Origin: Prevotellaceae bacterium UBA4372
GTDB lineage: Bacteria > Bacteroidota > Bacteroidia > Bacteroidales > Bacteroidaceae
Length of the DNA: 26,214 nucleotides
Direction of reading: 5' to 3'
NCBI GenBank assembly: GCA_002391275.1
Contig: DGSC01000009.1
Coordinates: 1 to 26,214 of the forward strand
Made by a program: the position numbers and the translations under genes. This document shows positions 1 through 7,772 of the stretch, piece after piece. The notes below the pieces were generated by a model that saw only the letters and a list, made by a program, of their open reading frames with translations, ran no database searches and was not told the DNA's origin. Each line of letters opens with the position of its first letter. Position 1 is the first letter of the stretch.

Positions 1-258
1 GGTGCCTGCGTAGCAGCTTGTAAGAACGGTTCTGCCATGCTCTTCGTCAGCTCTAAGGTCTCACAGCTTGCCCTGCTGCCCCAAGGCCGTCCTGAGGCCG
101 CTAAGCGCGCCAAGGCCATGGTCGCCAAGATGGATGAACTCGGCTTCGGCAACTGCACCAACACCCGTGCATGCGAGGCTGTGTGCCCGAAGAACGAGAC
201 TATCGCTAACATCGCCCGTCTGAACCGTGAGTTCATCAAGGCGAAGCTGGCCGACTAA
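1..258 (+). CDS. frdB: Succinate dehydrogenase/fumarate reductase iron-sulfur subunit, C-terminal part
   Basis: This is the last 85 residues of the iron-sulfur subunit of the membrane-bound succinate:quinone oxidoreductase/fumarate reductase, which passes electrons between the flavoprotein and the membrane anchor. The frame is open from base 1, so the gene starts outside the window. Cluster-ligating cysteines are visible in GACVAACKNGSAMLF (C3 and C7 of the fragment) and in the CxxxxxCxxxCP group (C52, C58, C62), as in the C-terminal ferredoxin-like half of SdhB/FrdB. The segment KVSQLALLPQG is also typical. In Bacteroidales this complex usually works as a fumarate reductase in succinate production, which is why I give frdB rather than sdhB; the sequence does not separate the two. 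A hairpin terminator follows at once, so this is the last gene of its operon. Confidence 0.95.
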   Translation, partial: GACVAACKNGSAMLFVSSKVSQLALLPQGRPEAAKRAKAMVAKMDELGFGNCTNTRACEAVCPKNETIANIARLNREFIKAKLAD

Positions 259-277
259 GTTGATTCTTAAATAGAAG

Positions 278-330
278 AAGGTTGTAAGGTCTGGGGGTCG
301 GTTGACCTCTGCCTTACAACCTTTATTTTT
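278..330 (+). terminator. Rho-independent terminator after frdB
   Basis: The arms AAGGTTGTAAGG (278-289) and CCTTACAACCTT (312-323) are perfectly complementary and are followed by a T-rich run (TATTTTTTA). An inner AGGTC/GACCT pairing can extend the stem. It lies 19 bases after the frdB stop codon and separates that operon from the transposase gene. Confidence 0.85.
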
Positions 331-338
331 TATGTATT

Positions 339-1499
339 ATGGAAAATTCAGAGGAGAAGGATTGTCGAGGCCATGAGCCTGTGATATCTTCATCACAGCT
401 GAGTGGGCAACGACGGCTGTTTTCACATGATTATCGCGAAGCGGGAACGTATATGGTGACGATGCTCACCGAAGGACGGAAGAAACTGTTTGGGCATTTG
501 GAGGGAACGGTGAGGGGTAAGGCTGGAAGCAGTGAGGCTCCTCACATCGTGCTGTCGGAACTTGGAAGGCAAATCCTGGAGCAAAAGGTTCCCTGCATCA
601 GTAGATTTAGTCCGCAGGTGGAGGTATCGTCAGTAGTGATGATGCCCGATCATATTCACCTGCTCTTGCGGGTAAGGGCGATGTTGCCCGATGGAATGCA
701 TCTGGGACAGGTAGTGCGCAGATTCAAGGATGAATGCAACAGGGCATTGTGGGCCTTACAGGATGCGGCATGTCCTCTGGCAGGAGCGGATGAAGCCCCC
801 CACAAAAGGCCAAATCTATTTGAAAACGGCTATTACGATCGCATCATCAGCCGCCCGGATATGCTCAACAGCATTAAGCGTTATATGCAGGAAAATCCCC
901 TGAGGGCACGTATGCGAGAGGAATGTCACAATTTGTTTGAACGCCGATTGCATTTGTGGATATGTGGACGTGAGTATGCTGCCTTTGGAAACCTTTTTCT
1001 TCTGAAATATCCTTTGAAAGATCAAGTGTTTTTTCATCGCTACACGCTTGTTGACAACCCCGACGAGCGTCAGGCCATTCAGACCTCAGAAAACCTGACA
1101 GAGAAAGAAAAAGAGCATATTTTGGCGGATAGATTTAAGATGCCGACTCATTTGACTTCGTTCTTTGTTGCCGAGCGTGAGCGATTACTCAAGTCAGCTG
1201 AAGGAGGAACGGTGTTAGTGACGCCTGGCATATCCAAAGGGGAGCGTATAATTGTCAATGATGCCATCAATGCCGAGTTGCCGCTCATTTTATTACAGGC
1301 ACGTCCAATAGGACCTTATTGGAGGCCGGAGGATCGGCACTACTTCGCTTGTGCTACCGGTCAGTTGCTTATCCTTTCTCCTTGGCAAATGGAGGGGATT
1401 TCAGATTACGAGCTTTTTCACAGGCTCAACGACTTTGCTCACGAGCTCTGTGAGGGTACAGACGCACGCATCATCGGCTATAGCAGTTTGCTCGGTTGA
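339..1499 (+). CDS. IS200/REP-type HUH (Y1) transposase with C-terminal Rossmann/SLOG-like extension
   Basis: A 386-residue protein. The N-terminal ~200 residues carry the Y1 transposase fold of the IS200/RAYT group: the HUH metal-binding motif is MMPDHIHLLL (H105, H107), and the helix KRYMQENPLRA holds the expected catalytic tyrosine (Y182), preceded by FENGYYDRII. Enzymes of this family nick single-stranded DNA at hairpins; RAYT members are single-copy domesticated forms that mobilise REP palindromes. Ordinary RAYTs are about 150-230 residues, so roughly 180 extra residues remain. In these, GGTVLVTPGISKGERIIV (289-306) followed by PLILLQ, an aromatic/acidic stretch and GQLLILSPW resembles a DprA/SLOG-type nucleotide-binding Rossmann domain; this is my reading by eye. 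The gene stands alone between a terminator and a repeat-filled region. The start follows the terminator tail with no clear ribosome binding site. Confidence 0.8.
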   Translation: MENSEEKDCRGHEPVISSSQLSGQRRLFSHDYREAGTYMVTMLTEGRKKLFGHLEGTVRGKAGSSEAPHIVLSELGRQILEQKVPCISRFSPQVEVSSVVMMPDHIHLLLRVRAMLPDGMHLGQVVRRFKDECNRALWALQDAACPLAGADEAPHKRPNLFENGYYDRIISRPDMLNSIKRYMQENPLRARMREECHNLFERRLHLWICGREYAAFGNLFLLKYPLKDQVFFHRYTLVDNPDERQAIQTSENLTEKEKEHILADRFKMPTHLTSFFVAERERLLKSAEGGTVLVTPGISKGERIIVNDAINAELPLILLQARPIGPYWRPEDRHYFACATGQLLILSPWQMEGISDYELFHRLNDFAHELCEGTDARIIGYSSLLG

Positions 1500-1730
1500 T
1501 GAAAAAGAATCCTGAAAAAGCATTATTGTCCGCCAAACACAAGTGGGGCCGTTCCAAGTATTAGCAAAACCTTATTTAGGATTGACGCCGATGCCTGGCA
1601 AGCCCCCATCACGCCTTTTACGCTTTGTTAGGCGACTAACTTGGCCCGTCAGCTATACCTGTCAAGCCCTTTTTCCCCTTTTAATTGCCGTTCGCATATA
1701 AGGAAAACAGAACACGCGCCCAGCTGCTTT

Positions 1731-1800
1731 GATTATTCCATGACCTTGGAACAATCATTCGGTGGTCATGGAATGATTGTTCCAAGGTCATGGAATAATC
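1731..1800. repeat. Perfect 30-bp inverted repeat with 10-base loop
   Basis: The left arm (1731-1760, beginning GATTATTCCATGACC) and right arm (1771-1800, ending GGTCATGGAATAATC) are exact reverse complements over 30 bp, around the loop GGTGGTCATG. A third, diverged copy of the half-motif spans the loop and right arm (GGTCATGGAATGATT, 1764-1778), so alternative foldings exist. There is no adjacent T-run and no gene ends nearby, so it is not an obvious terminator. Confidence 0.9.
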
Positions 1801-1915
1801 ATCGCGCCTATATGCATCGCGGTCCTTGACCAGGGTTAAACGCTTAAAGGACTTGGCTTCATGGCCAAAACGTGGGGGTGATGATTCCATTCTTTTAGAG
1901 AACAGCCGCCCAAAA

Positions 1916-2134
1916 GCATACTGAGGAAGTTGCGAAACCCTGTTCCATCGCTCAGATTGAGCGAATGATATCGGCCAACGGCATACTGAGGAAGTTGCGA
2001 AACTCCGTTCCATCGCTCAGATTGAGCGAATGATATCGCCCAACGGCATACTGAGGAAGTTGTGAAACTCCGTTCCATCGCTCGGATTCAACGGATGATA
2101 TCGGCCAACGACATACGAAGGATGTTGCAACGCG
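1916..2134. repeat. 65-bp tandem repeat, three full units plus a decayed fourth
   Basis: Units lie at 1916-1980, 1981-2045 and 2046-2110, each beginning GCATACTGAGGAAGTTG and ending GGCCAACG or GCCCAACG. A degenerate fourth start (ACATACGAAGGATGTTG) follows at 2111-2134. Units 1 and 2 contain the perfect small hairpin CGCTCA-GAT-TGAGCG. Unit 3 has changed there and instead can pair CCGTT with AACGG. There is no unique spacer between units, so this is not a CRISPR array. Confidence 0.9.
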
Positions 2135-2269
2135 GCAGAAGTCGTGAACAAGGAAGTTAAGCTGACATGCAGTACACACCCGATGTTCGGACGCGCTGGT
2201 GCTGATATTAATTGCTATCGAGGTCAACCGAATTGTTGATTTTGGACCTGTTTCTCGGACGGTAATAAT

Positions 2270-2317
2270 AAAAAAAGTGCGCACAAACTCCAGATGGAGA
2301 ATGTGCGCACTTTTTTT
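2270..2317 (-). terminator. Bidirectional hairpin terminator downstream of the CoA-transferase gene
   Basis: The stem AAAAAAAGTGCGCAC / GTGCGCACTTTTTTT is a perfect 15 bp, with a smaller CTCCA/TGGAG pairing inside the loop. The A and T tracts give a U-run in either direction. It lies about 20 bases past the stop of the minus-strand CoA-transferase gene. Confidence 0.9.
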
Positions 2318-2335
2318 GTTTATTGCTTAGAGACC

Positions 2336-3847
2336 TTATTTTATGTACTCTGCGAGGTCTGTCAGACGCATGTCGCCCTTGCGGAGGAACGTGTCGTGCA
2401 TAGCGAAAGCAGCGCTGAGGCAGTGGTGAGTGTGGCCGCTGTACTTCTCTGCATACTTCAGATAGTCGCGCAATAGGGGCTGATAATCAGGGTGAGCCAC
2501 CTTGATGAGCTCTTCGGCTTTCTCCATGGCGCACTTTCCGCGGAGGTCTGCAACACCGTATTCGGTGATGACAGCATCCACGAAGTGGCTGGTGTGGTCT
2601 ATGTGGCTGGCAAAAGGAACGATGGAGCTGATGGCACCTCCCTTGGTCGTAGAACCGCAAGTGAAGATGCTGAGGTAGCTGTTGCAAGTGAAGTCAGCTG
2701 AGCCACCGATACCGTTCATCATCTTTGTGCCGCAGATCTTGGTGGAGTTGACGTGGCCGTAGATGTCTGCCTCGATAGCAGTGTTGAGCGAGCAGACACC
2801 GATGCGGGCGATGACTTCCGGGTTGTTCGAAATCTCGGAAGGACGCAGGACGAGCTTGTCCTTGAAGAAGTCGATATCGTCGTAGATGCCCTTGAGGCAC
2901 TCGTTCGTAACGGTGAGCGAGCAAGCCGAGGCAGAGAGGACGCGGCCCTCGCGCATCAGCTGCACGGGAGCATCCTGAAGCACCTCGGTGTAGATATTGA
3001 AGTTGGGCACTTCAGTGCTGTGGCCAAGGGCTCCGAGCACGGCGTTGGCGCCGCTGCCTACGCCCGACTGGAGGTTGAGGAATGTGGGAGGAATCTTGCC
3101 CTCGCGCATGTTCTGTACGAGGAAGTCGGCCACGTTCTGACCTATCTTGGTGGTGATGGGGTCGGGATCCTTGAAGGAGCGTGCCTCGTCGGGGATATTG
3201 CACTCGATGATGCCAAGAATGCGGTCGGCATCTACTTCGACATAAGGCTTGCCAATACGGTCGTTGGGGTGGCAGATAGGCACTGGAGTGCGGTTGGGAT
3301 GATACTCAATCTCGTAAACATCATGCAGGCCTTTGCTCTTGGGGCTATGGAAAGCGTTGAGCTCAACAAATATGCCACGCTTAGCCAAACGGCAAACTGT
3401 GGGCGATATGCCACCGGCTGCCGTAAGGAAGATATGGGCTTTCGACCCGTGAATCTCTACGTCACAGGCTTCAATTATGGCCCAATCAACGTCGCCAAGA
3501 TAGCCCTGGCGAATCTGCGTCGCCATGTTTGAGAGGTTGAGGTCAGTGTAACGAATCTCGTTGAGATTGACGTGGCGGCGGAAGTCCGGATTAGTGGTGT
3601 AAGGAGCGCGAAGGCCAATGGCCTGTTCGTTAGCCAATACACCGTCGCAGCTCTGGCCTGTTGAGGCGCCCGTGAAGATGTTCACTTTGAAGGGGCGGCC
3701 TGCCTCATGTTCTGTGTGAGCTTTCTTGGCGACTTCTGCCGTGACGCATTTGGGTACACCAGCGGGAGTGAAGCCAGAGAGACCGAGTGTATGTCCGTTC
3801 TCTATTAAAGCTGCGGCTTCTACAGCTGTGATTCGTTTAATTGCCAT
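2336..3847 (-). CDS. Acetyl-CoA hydrolase/transferase family: succinyl-CoA:acetate-type CoA-transferase
   Basis: A 503-residue class I CoA-transferase, full length for the AarC/Cat1/ScpC-type family. Such enzymes move CoA between succinate and acetate (or propionate) through a glutamyl-CoA thioester. The catalytic glutamate is probably E288 in NIYTEVLQDAP, and the glycine loop GIGGSADF (379-386) matches the CoA/oxyanion site of the family. The N-terminal segment HTLGLSGFTPAGVPK is the usual first strand and loop. The protein is cytoplasmic, with no signal peptide. It is monocistronic by context: its own -7 promoter motif lies upstream at 3879-3886 and a strong terminator downstream at 2270-2317. 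Nearness to frdB fits succinate/propionate/acetate fermentation. Which acyl-CoA pair is used in vivo cannot be told from sequence; annotation as acetyl-CoA hydrolase would be the generic alternative. Confidence 0.92.
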   Translation of the reverse strand: MAIKRITAVEAAALIENGHTLGLSGFTPAGVPKCVTAEVAKKAHTEHEAGRPFKVNIFTGASTGQSCDGVLANEQAIGLRAPYTTNPDFRRHVNLNEIRYTDLNLSNMATQIRQGYLGDVDWAIIEACDVEIHGSKAHIFLTAAGGISPTVCRLAKRGIFVELNAFHSPKSKGLHDVYEIEYHPNRTPVPICHPNDRIGKPYVEVDADRILGIIECNIPDEARSFKDPDPITTKIGQNVADFLVQNMREGKIPPTFLNLQSGVGSGANAVLGALGHSTEVPNFNIYTEVLQDAPVQLMREGRVLSASACSLTVTNECLKGIYDDIDFFKDKLVLRPSEISNNPEVIARIGVCSLNTAIEADIYGHVNSTKICGTKMMNGIGGSADFTCNSYLSIFTCGSTTKGGAISSIVPFASHIDHTSHFVDAVITEYGVADLRGKCAMEKAEELIKVAHPDYQPLLRDYLKYAEKYSGHTHHCLSAAFAMHDTFLRKGDMRLTDLAEYIK

Positions 3848-3878
3848 ATTATAATATCGTTAAGAGATTTTGCGCGTG

Positions 3879-3886
3879 CAAAGGTA
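3879..3886 (-). promoter_or_regulatory. Bacteroidota -7 promoter element for the CoA-transferase gene
   Basis: On the minus strand this reads TACCTTTG, an exact match to TAnnTTTG, 31 bases upstream of the start codon. No clear -33 TTTG is seen at the usual 19-21 base spacing. Confidence 0.5.
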
Positions 3887-3951
3887 GTGTCTTTTCTTAA
3901 CAAAAAGAAAGAAAGGGTGGAAAAGGTTTTGCTAATTTGTCGTTTTCCTTG

Positions 3952-5958
3952 TCAGAGAGGGTCAACGTCAAAGTAAATATGGGCTGAAGCGTATGTTTTT
4001 TGATCCAGGAGGCTTTGACGGACATTCCATAGTTGTTCTTTAATCTTAGTTATTGGCAGTGCGTTTTCCAGTTTGAGCATGATACGACGTATATACATGT
4101 TCTGAACACGTCCTACGGGTGGTTCGTCTGGTCCGAGAACGCGTGTTCCTAAAAGTCGTCTCAGCTCTAATGTGGCTTCTCTAGCCAAGTTCTCTATTGT
4201 TGAGCGCTGTCTGTGTTTTATGTAAACGATGATGAGCCTTGTGAAAGGAGGATATGCGAATTGCCGCCGTTCGAGCATTTGTTCGTGGTAGGCTCCATCG
4301 AAGTCGTTGTCTACTATTTGCCGGATGAGCGGCAGTTCGGTATCCATGGTTTGCAGGATGACTAATCCCTGTTTGTTGCGTCGGCCGGCTCGTCCTGCCA
4401 CTTGTGCCATCATCTGATAGGCACGTTCGTAAGCCCTGAAGTCAGGTTGGTGCAACATGGTGTCGGCGGAAAGTATGCCTACCACCGCCACGTTTTCGAA
4501 ATCGAGCCCTTTCGTAACCATCTGCGTGCCCACGAGAATGTCTGTTTTTCCGCTGGCAAAATCGTGAATGATTTGTTCGTATGCCTGACGTGTAGTAGTC
4601 GTGTCGAGGTCCATACGTGCAATCTGCGCTTGAGGGAATAGCTTGTGTATGTCGTCTTCGATGCGTTCAGTTCCGAATCCGTGTTGGCGCAGGTCTTTGT
4701 TCTCGCAGGCAGGGCAGCAAGTGGGAATAGGCACTGTGTATCCGCAATAATGGCATGTGAGCATGTTCGCACGGGCATGCATAGTCATTGGCACATCGCA
4801 TCGGGGGCAGGTAGGTACCCATCCACAAATGTGGCACTGAATTTGCGGTGCATAGCCCCTGCGATTCTGGAAAAGAATAACCTGTTGTTTAGCGTCGAGA
4901 GCGGCGCGTATCTCTTCGATGAGCCTGCTGGAAAAAGCGCCCTGCAAGAGTCGTTTGCGTCGTTGTTCTTTGAGGTCGACGATTTCTATACGTGGCATTT
5001 GCACCTGACCGAAACGTTCTGTCAGTTGCACGAGAGCATATTTATTTGTACGAGCCAGGAAAAAACTTTCGAACGAAGGGGTGGCTGTTCCGAGCAACGA
5101 GAGAGCATGGTTGCGCGCAGCCATGACGAGCGCCACATTACGAGCATTGTATCGAGGCGCCGGCTCCTGTTGTTTGAAGTTGACCTCATGCTCTTCGTCT
5201 ACGATTACAAGCCCTAAACGTTGGAAGGGCAAGAATACTGATGAACGCACCCCGACAATAATGTCGAAAGGCGATGCCGACAATTGTTTTTGCCACACGT
5301 GAGATCGTTGCACATCCGTAAACTTGCTGTGGTATACTCCCAGCCGGTTGCCGAATACAGCTTGCAGGCGGTCTGTGAGTTGGCTCGTAAGTACAATCTC
5401 AGGCAGAAGATATAACACTTGTTTGCCTTGCGACAGCGCGTCGGCAATCAGGTGGATGTATATTTCTGTCTTGCCGGAAGAGGTTACGCCTTGCAGCAGG
5501 CATACCGAGCGTTTCAGCCAACTTTCTTTGATGGAGATGAGTGCTTTGTCCTGCGCTTGTGAGAGAACGGGCAGAGTTATGGGTATTTCTGCCTGTTGAA
5601 CGGCGTTTTTTTCCTTCTGAGTGAGTGATTTCTTCAGCTTGGCTGGCACAGCGGCTTTGAAAACTTCACCTATGGAACAGGCGTAGTAGTCTGCAATCCA
5701 TTGCCACAGCGACAGCTGAGAAGGTAGAATGCAAGGTTGTTGATCGACGATTTCTATGACCTCTTTTACATGAACCGCAGGGTCGCTTATGGGATTGTTG
5801 TGGGTTCGGACGATGATTCCGGTTACGCTTTTCTTATTTCCAAAGGGCACAATGACACGAAGCCCTGCCTGTGCTTGCATTTGCAAGCTACTGGGCAGGG
5901 CGTAAGTGAATAATCCTTGTAGAGGTACTGGAATGATGACGTCGACAAACTCAGCCAT
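3952..5958 (-). CDS. priA: Primosomal protein N' (replication restart helicase PriA)
   Basis: A 668-residue superfamily 2 3'-to-5' DNA helicase that recognises stalled forks and reloads the replicative helicase. An N-terminal 3'-end binding domain (from VDVIIPVPLQGLFTYALP) is followed by a winged-helix region. The helicase core has Walker A GVTSSGKT (157-164), DEEH (254-257) and GTATPS. Eight zinc-ligand cysteines lie between 375 and 418 (CxxC pairs C375/C378, C384/C387, C402/C405, C415/C418). Late motifs include GTQMVTKGLDF and QVAGRAGR. It is slightly shorter than E. coli PriA (732), mainly in the linkers, and no domain appears lost. It starts 18 bases after the stop of the barrel-protein gene, so it is probably the last gene of the por transcript. 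Confidence 0.96.
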   Translation of the reverse strand: MAEFVDVIIPVPLQGLFTYALPSSLQMQAQAGLRVIVPFGNKKSVTGIIVRTHNNPISDPAVHVKEVIEIVDQQPCILPSQLSLWQWIADYYACSIGEVFKAAVPAKLKKSLTQKEKNAVQQAEIPITLPVLSQAQDKALISIKESWLKRSVCLLQGVTSSGKTEIYIHLIADALSQGKQVLYLLPEIVLTSQLTDRLQAVFGNRLGVYHSKFTDVQRSHVWQKQLSASPFDIIVGVRSSVFLPFQRLGLVIVDEEHEVNFKQQEPAPRYNARNVALVMAARNHALSLLGTATPSFESFFLARTNKYALVQLTERFGQVQMPRIEIVDLKEQRRKRLLQGAFSSRLIEEIRAALDAKQQVILFQNRRGYAPQIQCHICGWVPTCPRCDVPMTMHARANMLTCHYCGYTVPIPTCCPACENKDLRQHGFGTERIEDDIHKLFPQAQIARMDLDTTTTRQAYEQIIHDFASGKTDILVGTQMVTKGLDFENVAVVGILSADTMLHQPDFRAYERAYQMMAQVAGRAGRRNKQGLVILQTMDTELPLIRQIVDNDFDGAYHEQMLERRQFAYPPFTRLIIVYIKHRQRSTIENLAREATLELRRLLGTRVLGPDEPPVGRVQNMYIRRIMLKLENALPITKIKEQLWNVRQSLLDQKTYASAHIYFDVDPL

Positions 5959-5976
5959 CGTGATATTGCTAAGGGA

Positions 5977-6567
5977 TTAGAAGAAATAGTTGAGGCGAAT
6001 TTGCCACTCTTTATTTTTGATTTCGATATTATCTACGACACCTTTGTAAATATCATTTACTGTTCCTGACTTGCTCAGGGGGATGCTATAGCTTGCGCCC
6101 AATTGCAGGTGACTGAGCATCATCAATCCGAAGCCAACGTTCCAGCTTATGACATTTTTCTCGAAGGTTGCTTTTAGGCCTTCGGCTGTATTGAGCTTAG
6201 AATTTCCGATATACCAGTCCCATTGAGGTCCCGTCGTCACGAAGACTCCGAAGGCCTTGGGCCCTATCTCCCAGCGGATATTGACCGGGACGCGGATGTA
6301 ACTCATATTTTTTTTCTCTACGTCATCAATAACAGCTTTGTTTTGCATGTACAGCAGGGCGGCATCAGCTCCGAGGCCTAAGAGTGGAAGAGTTCCTTTC
6401 ACTTTGGGTCCGACAAAGAAGCCCAAGCAGTTATTGGCATTGTAAACATCCTTTGAGAATGACATCTTTTTGATGGTTGCTCCAGCTTCTAAACCAAAAG
6501 CTGTTTGGGCCGTAGCCATTGATGTCATGACTAATAATGCTGTAAGCAGAGAGACTACGCGTTTCAT
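5977..6567 (-). CDS. Outer-membrane beta-barrel protein (porin-like/PorT-like family)
   Basis: A 196-residue exported protein. It has a signal peptide (residues 1-21, MKRVVSLLTALLVMTSMATAQ without the last residue as hydrophobic core) with cleavage expected after the AQ. Alternating hydrophobic strands follow (FGLEAGATI, GLGADAALLYM, IRVPVNIRWEIG, FGLMMLSHLQLGASYSI), and the last strand ends in a C-terminal aromatic (IRLNYFF), as the BAM complex requires. This fits the small eight-stranded outer-membrane barrel family common in Bacteroidota. It lies 39 bases after porN and 18 before priA, in the same direction, so it may be co-expressed with the type IX secretion machine. The sequence alone does not establish it as a T9SS subunit; PorT itself is somewhat longer and is encoded elsewhere in Porphyromonas gingivalis. 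Confidence 0.75.
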   Translation of the reverse strand: MKRVVSLLTALLVMTSMATAQTAFGLEAGATIKKMSFSKDVYNANNCLGFFVGPKVKGTLPLLGLGADAALLYMQNKAVIDDVEKKNMSYIRVPVNIRWEIGPKAFGVFVTTGPQWDWYIGNSKLNTAEGLKATFEKNVISWNVGFGLMMLSHLQLGASYSIPLSKSGTVNDIYKGVVDNIEIKNKEWQIRLNYFF

Positions 6568-6606
6568 AGATAGAGATGTTTGATTATGGTGTCGTGTTAA
6601 CTTGGA

Positions 6607-7713
6607 TTATCTTCGTTGCCTGCGGGCAGACACACGTGGCGCAGAGCCAGCGCTTGCCTTGGGCTGCTTAGGAGCTTTTTCAGCATTACTGCGGCGTGAT
6701 GATGCCCGTTTGCTGGTTTTCTCCTTGCTGCTGTCCTCGCTCGGTTGTGCCTTTTGTCTGGAAGCACGTGCTGCGGACTTTTCTGTAGCTTTGCTATCAG
6801 CTTCTGTCGTCTTTGTCGTGTCTTCCGGGACTTCTTGGTGCCAGATGTTGTTTTCGAAATCAACAAGCTGCTGCTCTATGCGTTTTTGCTCTGCGATCAT
6901 AGCCGAGTCGCTTTTTGCATAGTTGGCAAGCACGCGACCTTGAAGGTTGTTGGTTTTATAGATTTTGCCTTCATATCGGTTCATGGTAAAATAATCGTCG
7001 ACGGTCATATTGGTGACGTTATTGAAGTTCGAGGCCATAACGGGCATACGCGACAGATAGGCAGCTACGTCGTCATACCTTATCCAGAAAAGGGGCTTTG
7101 GTGTAGCTGTGCCAGGGTCGTTGTCAATGGACTCGAACTCATCGCCTTCCATCAGCACCGGACAGAGGGCAGTCACCTTGGTCTTGTATGTTGCGGAACG
7201 TTGATCGAAGTAGCTGCTTTCTTTCATATAGAAGCGTGTGACTTGGGCCGAAGGTATATCACTTTCCGGTACTGTTATTCTTCCGTTAGACTCTTCGTAG
7301 TAGATACGGAATTTTTCGAGTAGTTCCTTCACGTTGGCTTTGTCCTTTTCGTCGAATGATTCGTTGCCGTCGAGTTTATACTCGTATGCATTTATTCTTC
7401 CGGATACGAACAGACGGAAAAGATATGTGAACAGGTTCTGTTCTTTGCCGCGCGGTTCTACAGGATAGTATAATGGTGCATTGGCATCTTTGAGCAGATC
7501 CAACTGCCTGTAGATGTCGCGTCGCCAGACTACATCCTCGGGCATCGATGCCGAAGTCGGGAAAGAGAGTGAGGCTCGGTCGGTTTTTTTCTCACTCGTA
7601 CTGGCCTTTTTGGTTGTGCCTTGAGTTGTTGTATCGGTCCTGCGCTTGGTAGGTTGTGCATTACCATAAAGGCAGGTTCCGAGAAATATAAGAATAAACA
7701 ATACTCGTTGCAT
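6607..7713 (-). CDS. porN: T9SS ring protein PorN/GldN
   Basis: A 368-residue periplasmic protein that, in P. gingivalis, forms large rings with the lipoprotein PorK beneath the outer membrane. A signal peptide is visible (cleavage near GNAQ, residues 17-20). The core contains the PorN/GldN-typical DVVWRRDIYRQLDL (60-73), NAPLYYPVEP and YRLKP-like segments, and the length is close to P. gingivalis PorN. Identification is reinforced by its position straight after porM. The last ~65 residues (from about 300) are a low-complexity Ala/Ser/Lys/Arg/Gln tail ending in RRQRR, rich in positive charge and probably disordered. It follows porM by 59 bases and precedes the barrel gene by 39. Confidence 0.93.
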   Translation of the reverse strand: MQRVLFILIFLGTCLYGNAQPTKRRTDTTTQGTTKKASTSEKKTDRASLSFPTSASMPEDVVWRRDIYRQLDLLKDANAPLYYPVEPRGKEQNLFTYLFRLFVSGRINAYEYKLDGNESFDEKDKANVKELLEKFRIYYEESNGRITVPESDIPSAQVTRFYMKESSYFDQRSATYKTKVTALCPVLMEGDEFESIDNDPGTATPKPLFWIRYDDVAAYLSRMPVMASNFNNVTNMTVDDYFTMNRYEGKIYKTNNLQGRVLANYAKSDSAMIAEQKRIEQQLVDFENNIWHQEVPEDTTKTTEADSKATEKSAARASRQKAQPSEDSSKEKTSKRASSRRSNAEKAPKQPKASAGSAPRVSARRQRR

Positions 7714-7772
7714 GATGTTTCTATTTAGTGATTAATAGAACTTAATCTGTGTGCTTAATATACCTAATACTC

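Larger units (their letters stand above)
1500..2335. other. Gene-free repeat region between transposase and CoA-transferase
   Basis: I find no credible gene in these 836 bases. Open frames of 60-110 codons on both strands arise from the repeats and share no family signature. The region holds a perfect long palindrome (1731-1800), three tandem 65-bp units (1916-2110) with a decayed fourth, and a strong hairpin terminator (2270-2317). Bases 1500-1730 contain only a weak inverted pair around 1613-1635 (CGCCT...AGGCG). Confidence 0.7.

Noticed and set aside
1916..2134. CRISPR array
   Set aside because: The 65-bp units abut with no unique spacers and no cas genes are nearby.
1641..2284. Small proteins in the repeat region
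   Set aside because: The open frames (both strands) follow the palindrome and tandem repeats, share repeated peptides by consequence, and lack ribosome binding sites or family signatures.
2753..3532. 259-codon open frame antisense to the CoA-transferase gene
   Set aside because: It is a mirror of a strongly supported coding region; its protein has no recognisable motif.
3952..5958. Truncated or degenerate PriA
   Set aside because: At 668 residues it is short, but all helicase motifs, eight zinc cysteines and the conserved C terminus are present.
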